Shown: positions 45,587-54,236, counted from the stretch's first letter. The stretch is DNA of 64,000 bases from Ralstonia sp. A12 (GCF_000801955.1 NZ_JSZO01000006.1:124001-188000), one strand, 5' to 3'. The notes: generated from the sequence alone by a model not told the origin. Numbers and translations: made by a program.

Positions 45587-45790
45587 TTAGCCGAGCAGCT
45601 TGAACGCGTAGTTCGCCGCAGCAAACAGGATCGTCGCGGCCAGCAGCCACAGCAGCAAGCGCGGCACACCACTAGGCGGCAGGCGATGGCCTGCGGCGTT
45701 GGAACGGTCGCCAATGCGCCCACTCTGGGCGTTGCGGACATACATACCTCGGGACGCCCCTGCCGGGCGTCGTGCGTGACGCGTACTCAT
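45587..45790 (-). CDS. small single-pass membrane protein
   Basis: A 67-residue frame with a GGGAGG ribosome site. Residues 1-43 are polar and arginine-rich; residues 44-64 form one membrane segment (LLLWLLAATILFAAANYAF). No family is recognised. It converges on the preceding dehydrogenase gene with 12 bases between stops. Confidence 0.55.
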   Translation of the reverse strand: MSTRHARRPAGASRGMYVRNAQSGRIGDRSNAAGHRLPPSGVPRLLLWLLAATILFAAANYAFKLLG

Positions 45791-46147
45791 TCTTCGTTTC
45801 CTCCCTGCCCCATGGCTGACGCCCCGCCAGCGCCCTGTCGCTGGCGAAACACAGCAGCTTCTTAAGGCTGCCCAAACAAGACTCCCGTACTTCCCGTCTG
45901 GTCGGAACCGAAAAAGGCATCCGTCACGCCCTTTGGCGTGCGTAGGCACAGCGTTCCGCGTCGTTGCGCGGAATTTCGAGTTGAATCGTTATTTGTTATG
46001 GCACTACCCGACGCCACGAAATGTATCAAAGAATCCCCCTAATGGGGGGTACGAATTTGAGGTATCACCGTTTGGATGATGCGCAGGAACGACGCTTGCG
46101 GACTGATTGAGGCCAAACCGACGTCATTGAACTGTCACGGAGTCATC
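45791..46147. other. intergenic region with inverted repeat
   Basis: This 357-base stretch separates the small membrane protein from the proline-rich micro-protein. It holds an arginine-codon-rich, non-conserved frame on the minus strand and, at 46035-46049, a C-run/G-run inverted repeat listed separately. No RNA gene is recognised. Confidence 0.5.
46035..46049. repeat. CCCCC-TAAT-GGGGGG inverted repeat
   Basis: Five C and six G flank TAAT. The element lies about 100 bases upstream of the proline-rich micro-protein start. No T-tract follows, so it is not a terminator. A protein-binding site is plausible. Confidence 0.5.
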
Positions 46148-46348
46148 ATGCCTTCCGTCCCGCCCCAACTGAGCTTGCGCGCGCACATTACGCCGCCGAT
46201 GCCGCACGAGCCGCCGCCACACCCACCACCTGAAATGCCGCCCCCGGACGAGCCGTCTCACGACCCCGTCGGTGACCCGGAACCCTTAACACCGCCGATC
46301 GAACTGCCACCCGGCGAATTGCCCCCGGAAATCCCGCCCCAGCGCTAG
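46148..46348 (+). CDS. proline-rich micro-protein, second copy
   Basis: A 66-residue frame behind CACGGAG at good spacing. After MPSVPPQLSLRAHITPPMPH it reads EPPPHPPPEMPPPDEPSHD, then PVGDPEPLTPPIELPPGELP. Proline and acidic residues dominate, as in the 13728-13877 gene; both contain the P-P-P-D-E-P block. There is no signal peptide. It is followed by tRNA-Arg. Function unknown; intrinsic disorder expected. Confidence 0.6.
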   Translation: MPSVPPQLSLRAHITPPMPHEPPPHPPPEMPPPDEPSHDPVGDPEPLTPPIELPPGELPPEIPPQR

Positions 46349-46445
46349 TGCGCCGCGGTTTTCCGCATCGGCCATCTGATAGAATCGCGGCCTCCCAGGC
46401 ATCCGGAGGCCGTTCGTCGCCTACCTGCCTGGGCAGCACGTGCAT

Positions 46446-46522
46446 CTGCCCATAGCTCAGTTGGATAGAGCATCGGCCTTCTAAGCCGACGGTCGGGGGT
46501 TCGAATCCCTCTGGGCAGGCCA
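46446..46522 (+). tRNA. tRNA-Arg, anticodon TCT
   Basis: A 77-base cloverleaf with acceptor arms CTGCCCA and TGGGCAG, discriminator G and encoded CCA. The anticodon stem TCGGC/GCCGA frames CTTCTAA, giving anticodon TCT. A TAGAAT box at 46380-46385 could be its -10 element. Confidence 0.96.
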
Positions 46523-46582
46523 AATTCCCTCATACATCAGAGCGCTTGAGCTACATCGCCGCTCGCACCATCGCCCCAGAAC

Positions 46583-46665
46583 GTACCAATCGGAACAATA
46601 TTCCGATTAATGGCCTTGACACTCCTTTGTCAATGTTTCTTATTGTTAATGTACCAACCGGAACA
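46583..46665. promoter_or_regulatory. repeat-rich promoter region upstream of the ankyrin gene
   Basis: Three features crowd here. A 15-base motif, GTACCAAYCGGAACA, occurs at 46583-46597 and 46651-46665. The first copy is half of an inverted repeat with arms AATCGGAA and TTCCGATT (46588-46608). Between the copies, TTGACA and TGTCAA form another inverted repeat (46616-46633) whose first arm is a consensus -35 box. The layout suggests a repressed promoter with two operators. Confidence 0.5.
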
Positions 46666-46738
46666 GAGATGCGATAATCGCGCCCGCGCTGCGGGTCATC
46701 CGGCGGCGTGCTCAGCCAATCAACCAAGCTCATCCATC

Positions 46739-47785
46739 TTGAAGCGACTCCAACTCAAAACAACAGCTGCAAAGGCCACAGCATGCCTGCTGGCTGGTTT
46801 CGCCTTGCTCGCGCCGCTGACCGTGCAAGCCAAGCCTTCCTCGCTGGACGACAAACTTGCCGCCACAGTCGAGCAATACGAGCAAAAGCCCAACGAAAAG
46901 AAACTGGCGGCCATCCGCGACCTGCTGGCCAAGGGCGCACGTGCGCACCGCGCGCAGCCGGCCGAATACGACGGCCCGCAAGGCATGTCCGCACTGGCGG
47001 TGGCCATCTCGAACAACGATGCCGACCTGGTCGACCTCCTGCTCACGCAGAAGAATGATCTGGAGATCCCCGTCTATCGTGATCTGGGCAATCAGCCGCT
47101 GGTCTATGCCATCTCGGGCATCGACACCAACGGCAAGGCTTCGCCGCAAAACCTGCGCATCGTCAAAGCCCTGATTGCTGCGGGAGCCAACGTCAATGCA
47201 TTGAACACCGACGGCAACAACACGCCGTTGCTGCAAGCATCGGGGCTGCGCCTCAATGCCCCGAGCCTGGAGACCATGCGCCTGCTGCTGAGCGCCGGCG
47301 CCAACCCGAACCTGCGCAACCAGAATGGCGAGACCGCCCTCATGGGCATGGCTTCAGGCAGCCTGGATGCGACGAAGCTGCTGATCGGCGCTGGCATCGA
47401 CGTGGGCGCGCGCTCCAAATCCGGCGCCACCGCGCTGAACTACGTGTGCGAACGCCACGTCGATTTGCGCCGAAAACCTGACCCGCAGGCCAGCGAGCGC
47501 ATCAAGCTGCTGCTCAAACCGGGCACCGACCTCAACTCGGTGGCGTGGATGAAGACATCGGGCGACGCACCGGTGCCGCTGGCATCGGCCGCACTGGTTG
47601 GCAACGCCGACTGCGTGCGTGCACTGATCCAGGCCGGCGCCAATCCGGACGCCCGGTACTACTCCGATGCTGTCGCCGCGGCGTCACCGGATCTCAAGAG
47701 CGTTACCGTGCGCAAGGACGTGCTGGCGAATCCGAGCTTCCACGATGACAGTACGCTGGCCATCTTCCGCAGCGTCAAGCGCTGA
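46739..47785 (+). CDS. secreted ankyrin-repeat protein
   Basis: A 348-residue protein when read from TTG at 46739. That start gives a clean signal peptide (KRLQLKTTAAKATACLLAGF, then ALLAPLTVQA before the cut near residue 31). The frame is open back to ATG 46610, but that would put a non-secretory 43-residue lead and the repeat-rich promoter region inside the gene. At least five ankyrin-type repeats follow, for example VKALIAAGANVNALNTDG, MRLLLSAGANPNLRNQNGET and VRALIQAGANPDARY. Periplasmic protein-binding is likely; the partner is unknown. Confidence 0.8.
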   Translation: MKRLQLKTTAAKATACLLAGFALLAPLTVQAKPSSLDDKLAATVEQYEQKPNEKKLAAIRDLLAKGARAHRAQPAEYDGPQGMSALAVAISNNDADLVDLLLTQKNDLEIPVYRDLGNQPLVYAISGIDTNGKASPQNLRIVKALIAAGANVNALNTDGNNTPLLQASGLRLNAPSLETMRLLLSAGANPNLRNQNGETALMGMASGSLDATKLLIGAGIDVGARSKSGATALNYVCERHVDLRRKPDPQASERIKLLLKPGTDLNSVAWMKTSGDAPVPLASAALVGNADCVRALIQAGANPDARYYSDAVAAASPDLKSVTVRKDVLANPSFHDDSTLAIFRSVKR

Positions 47786-47813
47786 AGCGGAGGGGTGAAC
47801 TCCCGTGCAAACC

Positions 47814-47846
47814 AGGGCGGCAGGCAATGGGCCTACCGCCCTTTTT
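47814..47846 (+). terminator. intrinsic terminator after the ankyrin gene
   Basis: Arms AGGGCGG and CCGCCCT, extended by AGGC/GCCT inside, are followed by five T on the plus strand. Confidence 0.8.
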
Positions 47847-47962
47847 CTTTGGCGACAACGGCACACCAGGTGCCTCAAGACTGGTCTCGGTTGAATACAA
47901 TCCGCGTCAGCAAAGACGCCGTAGAAGACGACCGCGTCGCCTCTCAACCGATACGGAAGCCC

Positions 47963-48406
47963 ATGGTCCAACTCCGACCCTCCACCCCATCAGACGCCAC
48001 CCGCGTACTGGAAATCTGGCGCAGCGCCGTCGAAGCAACGCACCACTTCCTCAGCCCCGAAGATCGCCTCGCCATTGAATCGGAAGTCGCCACGTTCCTT
48101 CCCGGCGCGTCGCTGGAACTCGCCGTGAATGCCGCCGACGTGGCAATCGGCTTCATGCTGCTCAGCGCGAATCACATGGAAGCGCTATTCATCGACGCGA
48201 GCCATCGCGGGTCGGGTGTTGGCCGCTACCTAGTGGAAGCAGCGCTCAGACGTCATCCGAACCTGACCGTCGACGTGAACGAACAGAACACGCAAGCCGT
48301 TGGCTTCTATGAGCGCATGGGCTTTGAGCGCTGCGGCCGATCAACGCTGGATGGCCAAGGGCGGCCTTACCCGCTGATCCACCTGCGCTATCGGCCGGCC
48401 TCATGA
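47963..48406 (+). CDS. GNAT-family acetyltransferase
   Basis: A 147-residue N-acetyltransferase. It begins MVQLRPSTPSDATRVLEIWR and contains the acetyl-CoA loop ALFIDASHRGSGVGRYLVEA (R-G-x-G-V-G) and LTVDVNEQNTQAVGFYERMG. It resembles the YjaB group. The substrate is unknown. The start at 47963 is the family start; the longer frame overlaps the terminator. Confidence 0.85.
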   Translation: MVQLRPSTPSDATRVLEIWRSAVEATHHFLSPEDRLAIESEVATFLPGASLELAVNAADVAIGFMLLSANHMEALFIDASHRGSGVGRYLVEAALRRHPNLTVDVNEQNTQAVGFYERMGFERCGRSTLDGQGRPYPLIHLRYRPAS

Positions 48407-48416
48407 ACTCACGTGG

Positions 48417-49631
48417 TTACGCGGCCGGAAAACCATCGCGTCTCGCCAACCACACCACAGCCCACGCGGCCACAAGCAACACCAGCAGTACCGGAACAAA
48501 CGCGCCGACCCCAAGCTGTTCAAGCAGCACGCCGCCAACCATGCCGCCGCCGGCAATCGCCGCGTTCCAGGTGGTGACCAGCATGGATTGCGCGACATCC
48601 GCGGCGTCCCCCGCCGTCTTGGCAAGCGCCGTCTGGAAAAGCGTTGGCATCCCGCCAAACGCCAGCCCCCAGGCCGCCACCGCCAGATAGACGAAAGCTG
48701 GCGCGCGGCCCGCCCAGCCCAGCACCACGGTGGCCGCACCAAACAGCAACAAGCTGGCAAGGGTCAGGCTGCGCAAATGCCGATCGATCAGGGCACCAAC
48801 GCCGCCGATACCTGCAAGCGATGCGATGCCGAACACCAGCAGCACCCGATCGATCTGCTCGTCCAACTTCGCCGTCGCAAGAAAGGGCGCGATGTAGGTG
48901 TAGAGAATGTTGTGCGCGAGCACAAACGTCAGCACCGCGAACAAGACAGGCCGCACGCCGGGGATGAGGAATGTGGCACGCAACGACAGCGGCCGCTTGG
49001 CGGCAAGGCCGGCGAAATCCGGCACCTGTACGCGAACCCAGACGATCAGGATCACCGCCAGCGCGCTCATGATCCCGAAACCGGCACGCCACCCCATCAC
49101 GCTGCCAAGAAACGTACCGACGGGCACCCCCAAGGACAGCGCCAGCGGCGCGCCCAGCATGGCGACGGCAATTGCACGCCCCTGTTGATGCACGGCGACC
49201 ATGCGTGCTGCGTATCCGGCCGCGAGCGCCCACAGCAGGCCCGCTGACACACCCGCCACGAACCGCGCCAGCATGGTCAGGGCATAGCTCGTCGAGAACG
49301 CCGTCACCGTATTGGCAAATGCAAAGCCGACGATAGCGGCGAGCAACAACGGTCTGCGCCGCAACCGTTGCGTGAATGCCGTCAGCGGGATGGCCGCCAC
49401 CAAAGACCCAATGGCGTAGATCGTGACAAGCTGGCCAACCAGCGCCTCGGAAACCCCCAGCCCGCTGGCCATGAGTGGCAACAAACCTGCCGGCAGCGCT
49501 TCGGTCAGAACGGTGATGAATGCGGCCATTGCAAGTGCCAGCAGCGGGCCCATGGGCAAGCAGCCCGTAGCGCGGGAGGGTGCACCACCCTGCTCGCTTG
49601 GCCGCAGCGCAAGCTCCTTTGTGGTCCGCAT
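48417..49631 (-). CDS. MFS efflux transporter (DHA1 family)
   Basis: A 404-residue protein with twelve membrane segments. It fits the AraJ/NepI-like DHA1 drug-efflux branch: AFITVLTEALPAGLLPLMAS, GVSEALVGQLVTIYAIGSLV, FTQRLRRRPLLLAAIVGFAF (motif A region) and ALPLSLGVPVGTFLGSVMGW-like motif C, here LALSLGVPVGTFLGS. Its ATG shares a base with the stop of the truncated serine hydrolase frame (TGATG). A LysR gene is divergent from that frame. Confidence 0.87.
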   Translation of the reverse strand: MRTTKELALRPSEQGGAPSRATGCLPMGPLLALAMAAFITVLTEALPAGLLPLMASGLGVSEALVGQLVTIYAIGSLVAAIPLTAFTQRLRRRPLLLAAIVGFAFANTVTAFSTSYALTMLARFVAGVSAGLLWALAAGYAARMVAVHQQGRAIAVAMLGAPLALSLGVPVGTFLGSVMGWRAGFGIMSALAVILIVWVRVQVPDFAGLAAKRPLSLRATFLIPGVRPVLFAVLTFVLAHNILYTYIAPFLATAKLDEQIDRVLLVFGIASLAGIGGVGALIDRHLRSLTLASLLLFGAATVVLGWAGRAPAFVYLAVAAWGLAFGGMPTLFQTALAKTAGDAADVAQSMLVTTWNAAIAGGGMVGGVLLEQLGVGAFVPVLLVLLVAAWAVVWLARRDGFPAA

Positions 49632-49903
49632 CAGCGCACCTCCTGCAGATCGGTCAGCGCGACAGTGTGACTGAGCAATTGCCGCGACGTGATGTACTCG
49701 GGCCGCCCATCGGCCAAACGCGGCCGGAAATCCGGAAGGTAGCGATCAACGCCCTCATCGAGATCCAAACGCCCCCGCGCGACCAGCACAACGGCACCGA
49801 CCAGCCGCTGCGCGTCGATGGCCTGTTGAACAACACGTTGGATACGTTCGTGCAGAAGCGCGGATGGGGCCTCGGCGCGCTGCAGAAGAGCGGAAGCGGA
49901 CAA
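49631..49903 (-). pseudogene. truncated serine hydrolase (beta-lactamase family) leader ORF
   Basis: A 90-residue frame that starts with TTG at 49903 behind AAAGGAG. It reads VVQQAIDAQRLVGAVVLVAR, then jumps directly to GRLDLDEGVDRYLPDFRPRL and ITSRQLLSHTVALTDLQEVR before stopping. In intact class C beta-lactamase-like hydrolases the missing middle of about 60 residues carries the catalytic S-x-x-K, and another 250 or more residues follow. So it is a remnant with an internal deletion and a lost C-terminus. Its ribosome site and the TGATG overlap with the MFS gene are intact, so it may still drive translation of the pump. Confidence 0.7.
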
Positions 49904-50018
49904 GGTGAACTCCTTTCTCGATCAGACTTCCGCCACGATAGAAAGCCCACGATTCAAGAAAAAGTGGGGTAGATTTCACTTCTATCAGGACATGGATGTC
50001 CGCAATCGAGGACGCACC

Positions 50019-50969
50019 TTGGATAGCCTCAACAACTTTGTCGTGTTCGTGCAGGTGGCTGAGACACGCAGTTTTGTTGCCGCCGGCCGGTTGCTGGGCG
50101 TGTCGGCATCTGCCATCGGCAAGAGCATGGCAAGGCTGGAAAACCGGCTTGGCGTACGTCTCTTTCATCGCAGCACACGCAGCGTGACCTTGACCGCCGA
50201 GGGCACGTTGTTCCTAGAGCGCAGCCGCCGCATCCTGTGCGAAATCGAGGCCGCAGAGCTGGAGTTGTGTCAGGCCAACGGAGCACCTCGCGGCCGCCTG
50301 CGCGTCAGCCTGCCGTTGGTCAGTTCGCTGGTCCTGCCGGTACTCAGCGACTTCATGCGCATGTATCCCGACATCGAACTGGACCTCGACTTCACAGACC
50401 GGCTGGTCGATGTCATCGAAGAGGGTTTCGATGCCGTGGTTCGCACGGGCACGCCCGCCGACTCGCGGCTTTCGGCGCGCAGGCTCGGTACGTATCAGGC
50501 CATGCTGGTCGCCTCCCCCGCGTATCTGGCACAGCGCGGCACGCCCAAGGTGCCGGCCGATCTGCTCAACCACACCTGCCTGCACTATCGCCTCCCCAAC
50601 AGCGGCAAGCTGGAGCCCTGGCCATTGCGTCGCGCGCCGGGCGAACCTGAGTTGGTGCTCCCGACATCGATGATCTGCAACAACATCGAGGCGCGCCTGT
50701 GCTTTGCGTTGCAAGGTCTGGGGATTGCGTTCCTGCCGGATTTCTCGATCCGGAAAGTATTGGCCGATGGCCAACTGTGCCCGGTCTTGGCGGATCACTT
50801 GGAGTGGAAGGGAACCTTCAACGTGCTGTGGCCTGCCAGCAAGCACCCTTCCCCCAAGGTCCGGGCGTTGGTCGATTTTTTGTGCGAGCGCGTGTTCCCC
50901 GCTGACAGCGCGGCAACACCCTCGCCTCGCTTGGCCGAAGCCCGTCGCACCCGCCAGAAATCGCGCTAG
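50019..50969 (+). CDS. LysR-family regulator, divergent from MFS pump
   Basis: A 316-residue LysR regulator. The winged helix covers residues 1-60 (DSLNNFVVFVQVAETRSFVA, GVSASAIGKSMARLENRLGV, FHRSTRSVTLTAEG), followed by a type 2 periplasmic-binding effector domain. The start is taken as TTG at 50019, 6 bases after GAGGA; ATG 49992 is in frame but has AGGA only 1 base upstream. It is read away from the serine-hydrolase remnant and pump, its probable targets. Confidence 0.87.
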   Translation: MDSLNNFVVFVQVAETRSFVAAGRLLGVSASAIGKSMARLENRLGVRLFHRSTRSVTLTAEGTLFLERSRRILCEIEAAELELCQANGAPRGRLRVSLPLVSSLVLPVLSDFMRMYPDIELDLDFTDRLVDVIEEGFDAVVRTGTPADSRLSARRLGTYQAMLVASPAYLAQRGTPKVPADLLNHTCLHYRLPNSGKLEPWPLRRAPGEPELVLPTSMICNNIEARLCFALQGLGIAFLPDFSIRKVLADGQLCPVLADHLEWKGTFNVLWPASKHPSPKVRALVDFLCERVFPADSAATPSPRLAEARRTRQKSR

Positions 50970-51008
50970 TCGGTGCTCCGTGCCCGGCGCTGGTGATGAC
51001 GAGCGTCG

Positions 51009-51665
51009 TCAACCAAAGACCCCCATGAGGGCGTGACGCAGCAACAGCGCGGCCAGCACCAGCATGGTCGACCCGATCAGGCCATCCAGCACCTGCCACG
51101 CTCTGGGCTTGGCAAACCACGGGGCCAGCCAGCGCGCGCCAAACCCGAGCACCACAAACCAGAGCACGCTGGCTGAACTGGCTCCCGCCACAAACCAGCC
51201 GCGCAACGCCACCGGATGCTGAGCGCCAATGCTGCCCACCAGCAGCACTGTATCGAGATAAACGTGGGGATTGAGCAGCGTGAATGCCGCCGCCTGCGCC
51301 AGTGCAGCACCCCGGCTCAATCCATCGCCACTTTCAGACACCTGCAATTGGCTGGCATGCCGCGCCCGTTGCAGCGCCCGCCATCCGTACACCGCCAGAA
51401 AGGCCGCACCTGCCAATGACATTGCGGTGGCGAGGCCAGGGCGCTCACCCAGGGCCTGAGCCATGCCCATGACGCCAGCGGTCAACAGCAACGCATCCAT
51501 CACCGCGCAGAACAGCACTACGGTGCCCACATGCTCACGACGCAGCCCCTGGCGCAGCACAAACGCGTTCTGCGCGCCAATGGCGACGATCAACCCCAGA
51601 CACAAGACCAAGCCTTGAAGGGAGACAGATAACGCCAGCGAAGTGGGAGTCAGAAAGGTATCCAT
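51009..51665 (-). CDS. argO: LysE/ArgO-type amino acid exporter
   Basis: A 218-residue protein with six membrane segments. It has LCLGLIVAIGAQNAFVLRQG and AAAFTLLNPHVYLDTVLLVG, the LysE-family signatures with the conserved N-P-H. The branch exports arginine or lysine. It is divergent from an ArgP-like regulator across 73 bases, the classical argO-argP layout. Confidence 0.9.
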   Translation of the reverse strand: MDTFLTPTSLALSVSLQGLVLCLGLIVAIGAQNAFVLRQGLRREHVGTVVLFCAVMDALLLTAGVMGMAQALGERPGLATAMSLAGAAFLAVYGWRALQRARHASQLQVSESGDGLSRGAALAQAAAFTLLNPHVYLDTVLLVGSIGAQHPVALRGWFVAGASSASVLWFVVLGFGARWLAPWFAKPRAWQVLDGLIGSTMLVLAALLLRHALMGVFG

Positions 51666-51692
51666 GCGCGCAGCTTGCCCGCGCGCATCAAT

Positions 51693-51709
51693 GAAGACAA
51701 ACTATCTTC
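51693..51709. promoter_or_regulatory. inverted repeat between argO and argP
   Basis: Arms GAAGA and TCTTC are separated by 7 bases, giving a 17-base dyad of LysR type. It lies 28 bases from argO and 30 from argP, an apt place for ArgP binding. Confidence 0.45.
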
Positions 51710-51738
51710 TCTTCATTCAGTTTAGTTTTACTTACCTT

Positions 51739-52635
51739 ATGCTGGATTACTCCGCGCTATCTGCGTTGGCCGCTGTGGTTCGGGAAGGCAGTTTCGAGCG
51801 TGCTGCCCGCACGCTCCACGTCACGCCATCAGCGATTTCACAGCGCATTCGGCTGCTGGAAGAACGCGTGGGCTGCGCGCTGGTCGTGCGCGATCAACCC
51901 TGCCGTGCAACAGAGACAGGGCGACAGCTTTGCCAGCATGTCGACCGTGTCCGATTGCTCGAACAGGAGTTGCAAGGCGCCCTACCCGTACTGGCGCCGG
52001 AGGGCATTGCGCGGGTGCCGCTGCCCGTTGCCGTGAATGCCGACAGCCTGGCCACCTGGCTCGCCCCTGCCATCGCTGCCTTTGGCGCACAGCATCCAGT
52101 GCTGATGGAGGTGGCCGTGGATGACCAAGACCACACCACGGAATGGCTGCGCAGCGGCGCCGTGCTCGCCGCCGTGACTGCCACGGCCCGCCCGGCTGCG
52201 GGCTGCAACAGCCAGCCGCTGGGCGCCATGCGCTACCTCGCAGCCGCCAGTCCGGCATTCGTGCAACGTCATTTCGCGGATGGGGTCGGCGCCGGCAGCT
52301 TGGCCCGCGCCCCCAGCCTGCTGTTCAACACCAAGGACGAATTGCAGGCGCGCTGGGCACGGCGCCTGTGCCATCGGCATGTCGATCTGCCCCGGCACAT
52401 GCTGCCCTCGCCCCAGGCCTTTGTGGCGGCGGCCGTTGCAGGCATGGGATGGGGCCTGCATCCGCAGGCGCTGATCGCCTCGCACCTCAAAAACGGCTCG
52501 CTGGTTGAGCTGGTGCCTGACACCCCGCTGGATGTGCCGCTTCACTGGCAATACGCGCGGGCGGCGTCGGCGTTGCTCGATGGGTTGAGCCGCAACGTTC
52601 TGGCTGCCGCACACGCTGCCTTGCTGCCCGCCTGA
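51739..52635 (+). CDS. argP: LysR-family regulator ArgP
   Basis: A 298-residue regulator with the winged helix in residues 1-60 (MLDYSALSALAAVVREGSFE, LHVTPSAISQRIRLLEERVG) and an ArgP/LysG-type effector domain, including the LGAMRYLAAASPAFVQRHF and FNTKDELQARWARRLC segments. ArgP senses Lys and Arg and activates the exporter gene. ATG 51739 matches the family start; the upstream frame would cross the argO promoter. Confidence 0.9.
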   Translation: MLDYSALSALAAVVREGSFERAARTLHVTPSAISQRIRLLEERVGCALVVRDQPCRATETGRQLCQHVDRVRLLEQELQGALPVLAPEGIARVPLPVAVNADSLATWLAPAIAAFGAQHPVLMEVAVDDQDHTTEWLRSGAVLAAVTATARPAAGCNSQPLGAMRYLAAASPAFVQRHFADGVGAGSLARAPSLLFNTKDELQARWARRLCHRHVDLPRHMLPSPQAFVAAAVAGMGWGLHPQALIASHLKNGSLVELVPDTPLDVPLHWQYARAASALLDGLSRNVLAAAHAALLPA

Positions 52636-52784
52636 GCGGCGTCACTGCACAGGATTGCGGGAAACGATGCGGCGCCCTGCCCGCAACGAAGTCGTTTCCA
52701 ATTGTTACTGGCGTGAGGCATGGTCGACTTGGCGCAAGCACAAAGGGTGGTGCGAGAACCAATTGCGGCAGTACAGTGCATGCC

Positions 52785-53225
52785 ATGAAGCCCGCCCTCT
52801 ACGCCCCGTCCCTCGTCCTGCTGGCCTTGCTTGCCGCATGCGGATCGCCCGCGCCGTCGCAACAGCAGCTTGCCGATCAGGCCAATGCAGGCAACACGGC
52901 CAGCACCAGTGATGCCGGTAACGGCTGGCAAGCGCTGCGCGTTCGCTATTTCGACTGCGTCCAGCACCGCGCGGACGAGCAGGCGCTCAGTCAGGCGGAT
53001 ACCAAAGCAGTGGTGTCATCCGTGCTGGACGCGTGCGAAGGGGAGCTCAAGACCATGCACGACGCCTTCCACGACTATCTCAGCGCGCAGATGGTGTCGT
53101 CCCACGGCAAATCGGGCGCGCGCCAGGCGGCCAATCAGGTCACCGAGAGCTCACGCGAGAAGGCACGCGTGTTCGCAACGGACTACGTGAAGTACGCGCG
53201 CTATCAGCAGGCCAAGGCACGCTGA
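52785..53225 (+). CDS. putative lipoprotein
   Basis: A 146-residue precursor. The signal peptide ends in LLAAC (Cys19), followed by a Ser/Gln/Asn-rich linker (residues 20-46). The mature domain has paired cysteines (VRYFDCVQHRADEQ and SVLDACEGELKTMHD) about 25 residues apart that may form a disulphide. No family is recognised. Confidence 0.72.
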   Translation: MKPALYAPSLVLLALLAACGSPAPSQQQLADQANAGNTASTSDAGNGWQALRVRYFDCVQHRADEQALSQADTKAVVSSVLDACEGELKTMHDAFHDYLSAQMVSSHGKSGARQAANQVTESSREKARVFATDYVKYARYQQAKAR

Positions 53226-53249
53226 GCGCTGCATGCCCGGCTGACAGGT

Positions 53250-54083
53250 CTACAGCATTTCGAGCGGCCGCGGCCCTTTCGGCGGCGGAAAGATGCGGTC
53301 CAGCTCGGCCAGTTGCATGGGCGTCAGTTCATGTTCCAGCGCAACGAAGTTCTCGCGCAACCGCTCACGATGGCTGGTCTTGGGAATGGCGATGATGTCC
53401 TCGCGCGTCAGCAACCAAGCCAGCGCCACCTGTGCCGGCGTCATGCCGCATTCCTGAGCAAACCGCACCAGCTTCGGATGACGCGTGAGGTGCGCCTGCT
53501 CGATGGGCGAATACGCCATCACCGGCACGCGGCGTTCGCGCAGCCAGGGCAGCAAATCCCATTCGATGCCGCGTCGGCCCAGGTTGTAGAGCAGCTGGTT
53601 GACCGCAGTTTGATCGCCACCTGGCACATCCCAAAGTTCTTCCGTATCCGACAAGTCAAGATTGCTCACGCCGTAGTGGCGGATCTTGCCTTCGCGCTGC
53701 AAGGCCTGCAGACCTTGCACGGTCTCTTCCAGCGGGACACTGCCGCGCCAGTGCAGCAGGTACAGATCAATGCGATCGGTCCCCAGCCGGCGCAGGCTGC
53801 GTTCGCACGCCGCAGCAATGCCGCGGCGGCTGGCGTTGTGCGGATAAACCTTGCTGACGAGAAACACCTCGTCGCGCCGTCCGACAATGGCCTCGCAGAT
53901 CATCTCTTCGGACAAGCCTTCGCCGTACATTTCCGCCGTGTCGATCAGACGCAGGCCGAGGTCGAGCCCCAGGCGCAGCGTGGCGATTTCCTCAGCGCGG
54001 GCGGCGTGGCTCTCGCCCATATTCCACGTTCCCATACCGAGCGCTGGCACGCGCTCGCCGTCGGGCAAAGTGACATGTTTCAT
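53250..54083 (-). CDS. aldo/keto reductase
   Basis: A 277-residue NADPH-dependent (beta-alpha)8 reductase. The motifs are LGMGTWNMGES, the catalytic tetrad pieces LIDTAEMYGEGLSEEM (Asp, Tyr), VFLVSKVYPHNAS (Lys) and IDLYLLHWRGSVP (His), and the cofactor loop IIAIPKTSHRERLREN. The substrate is unknown. It is read leftward from a short gap after the LysR gene. Confidence 0.88.
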   Translation of the reverse strand: MKHVTLPDGERVPALGMGTWNMGESHAARAEEIATLRLGLDLGLRLIDTAEMYGEGLSEEMICEAIVGRRDEVFLVSKVYPHNASRRGIAAACERSLRRLGTDRIDLYLLHWRGSVPLEETVQGLQALQREGKIRHYGVSNLDLSDTEELWDVPGGDQTAVNQLLYNLGRRGIEWDLLPWLRERRVPVMAYSPIEQAHLTRHPKLVRFAQECGMTPAQVALAWLLTREDIIAIPKTSHRERLRENFVALEHELTPMQLAELDRIFPPPKGPRPLEML

Positions 54084-54236
54084 GCGTGTGGTTCCGGTTG
54101 AAGCCGGTGGGCGGCCGCGGCCTGTGCGGCCTTGCTGCGCCCACGCGTGCTCGTTAGCACCTCATGAATCTACAAGACGTCAGCCGCGCGGGTAAGGCCC
54201 GATCCGTCCGGTCAGAAAATACGCGGCCCAAGCCCG

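Noticed and set aside
46188-46523. Minus-strand frame reading PEGFEPPTVGLEGRC
   Set aside because: A well-known false protein created by translating across a tRNA, here tRNA-Arg, antisense to the micro-protein.
46551-46733. 60-codon minus-strand frame upstream of the ankyrin gene
   Set aside because: No ribosome site, no recognisable family, and it covers the repeat-rich promoter region.
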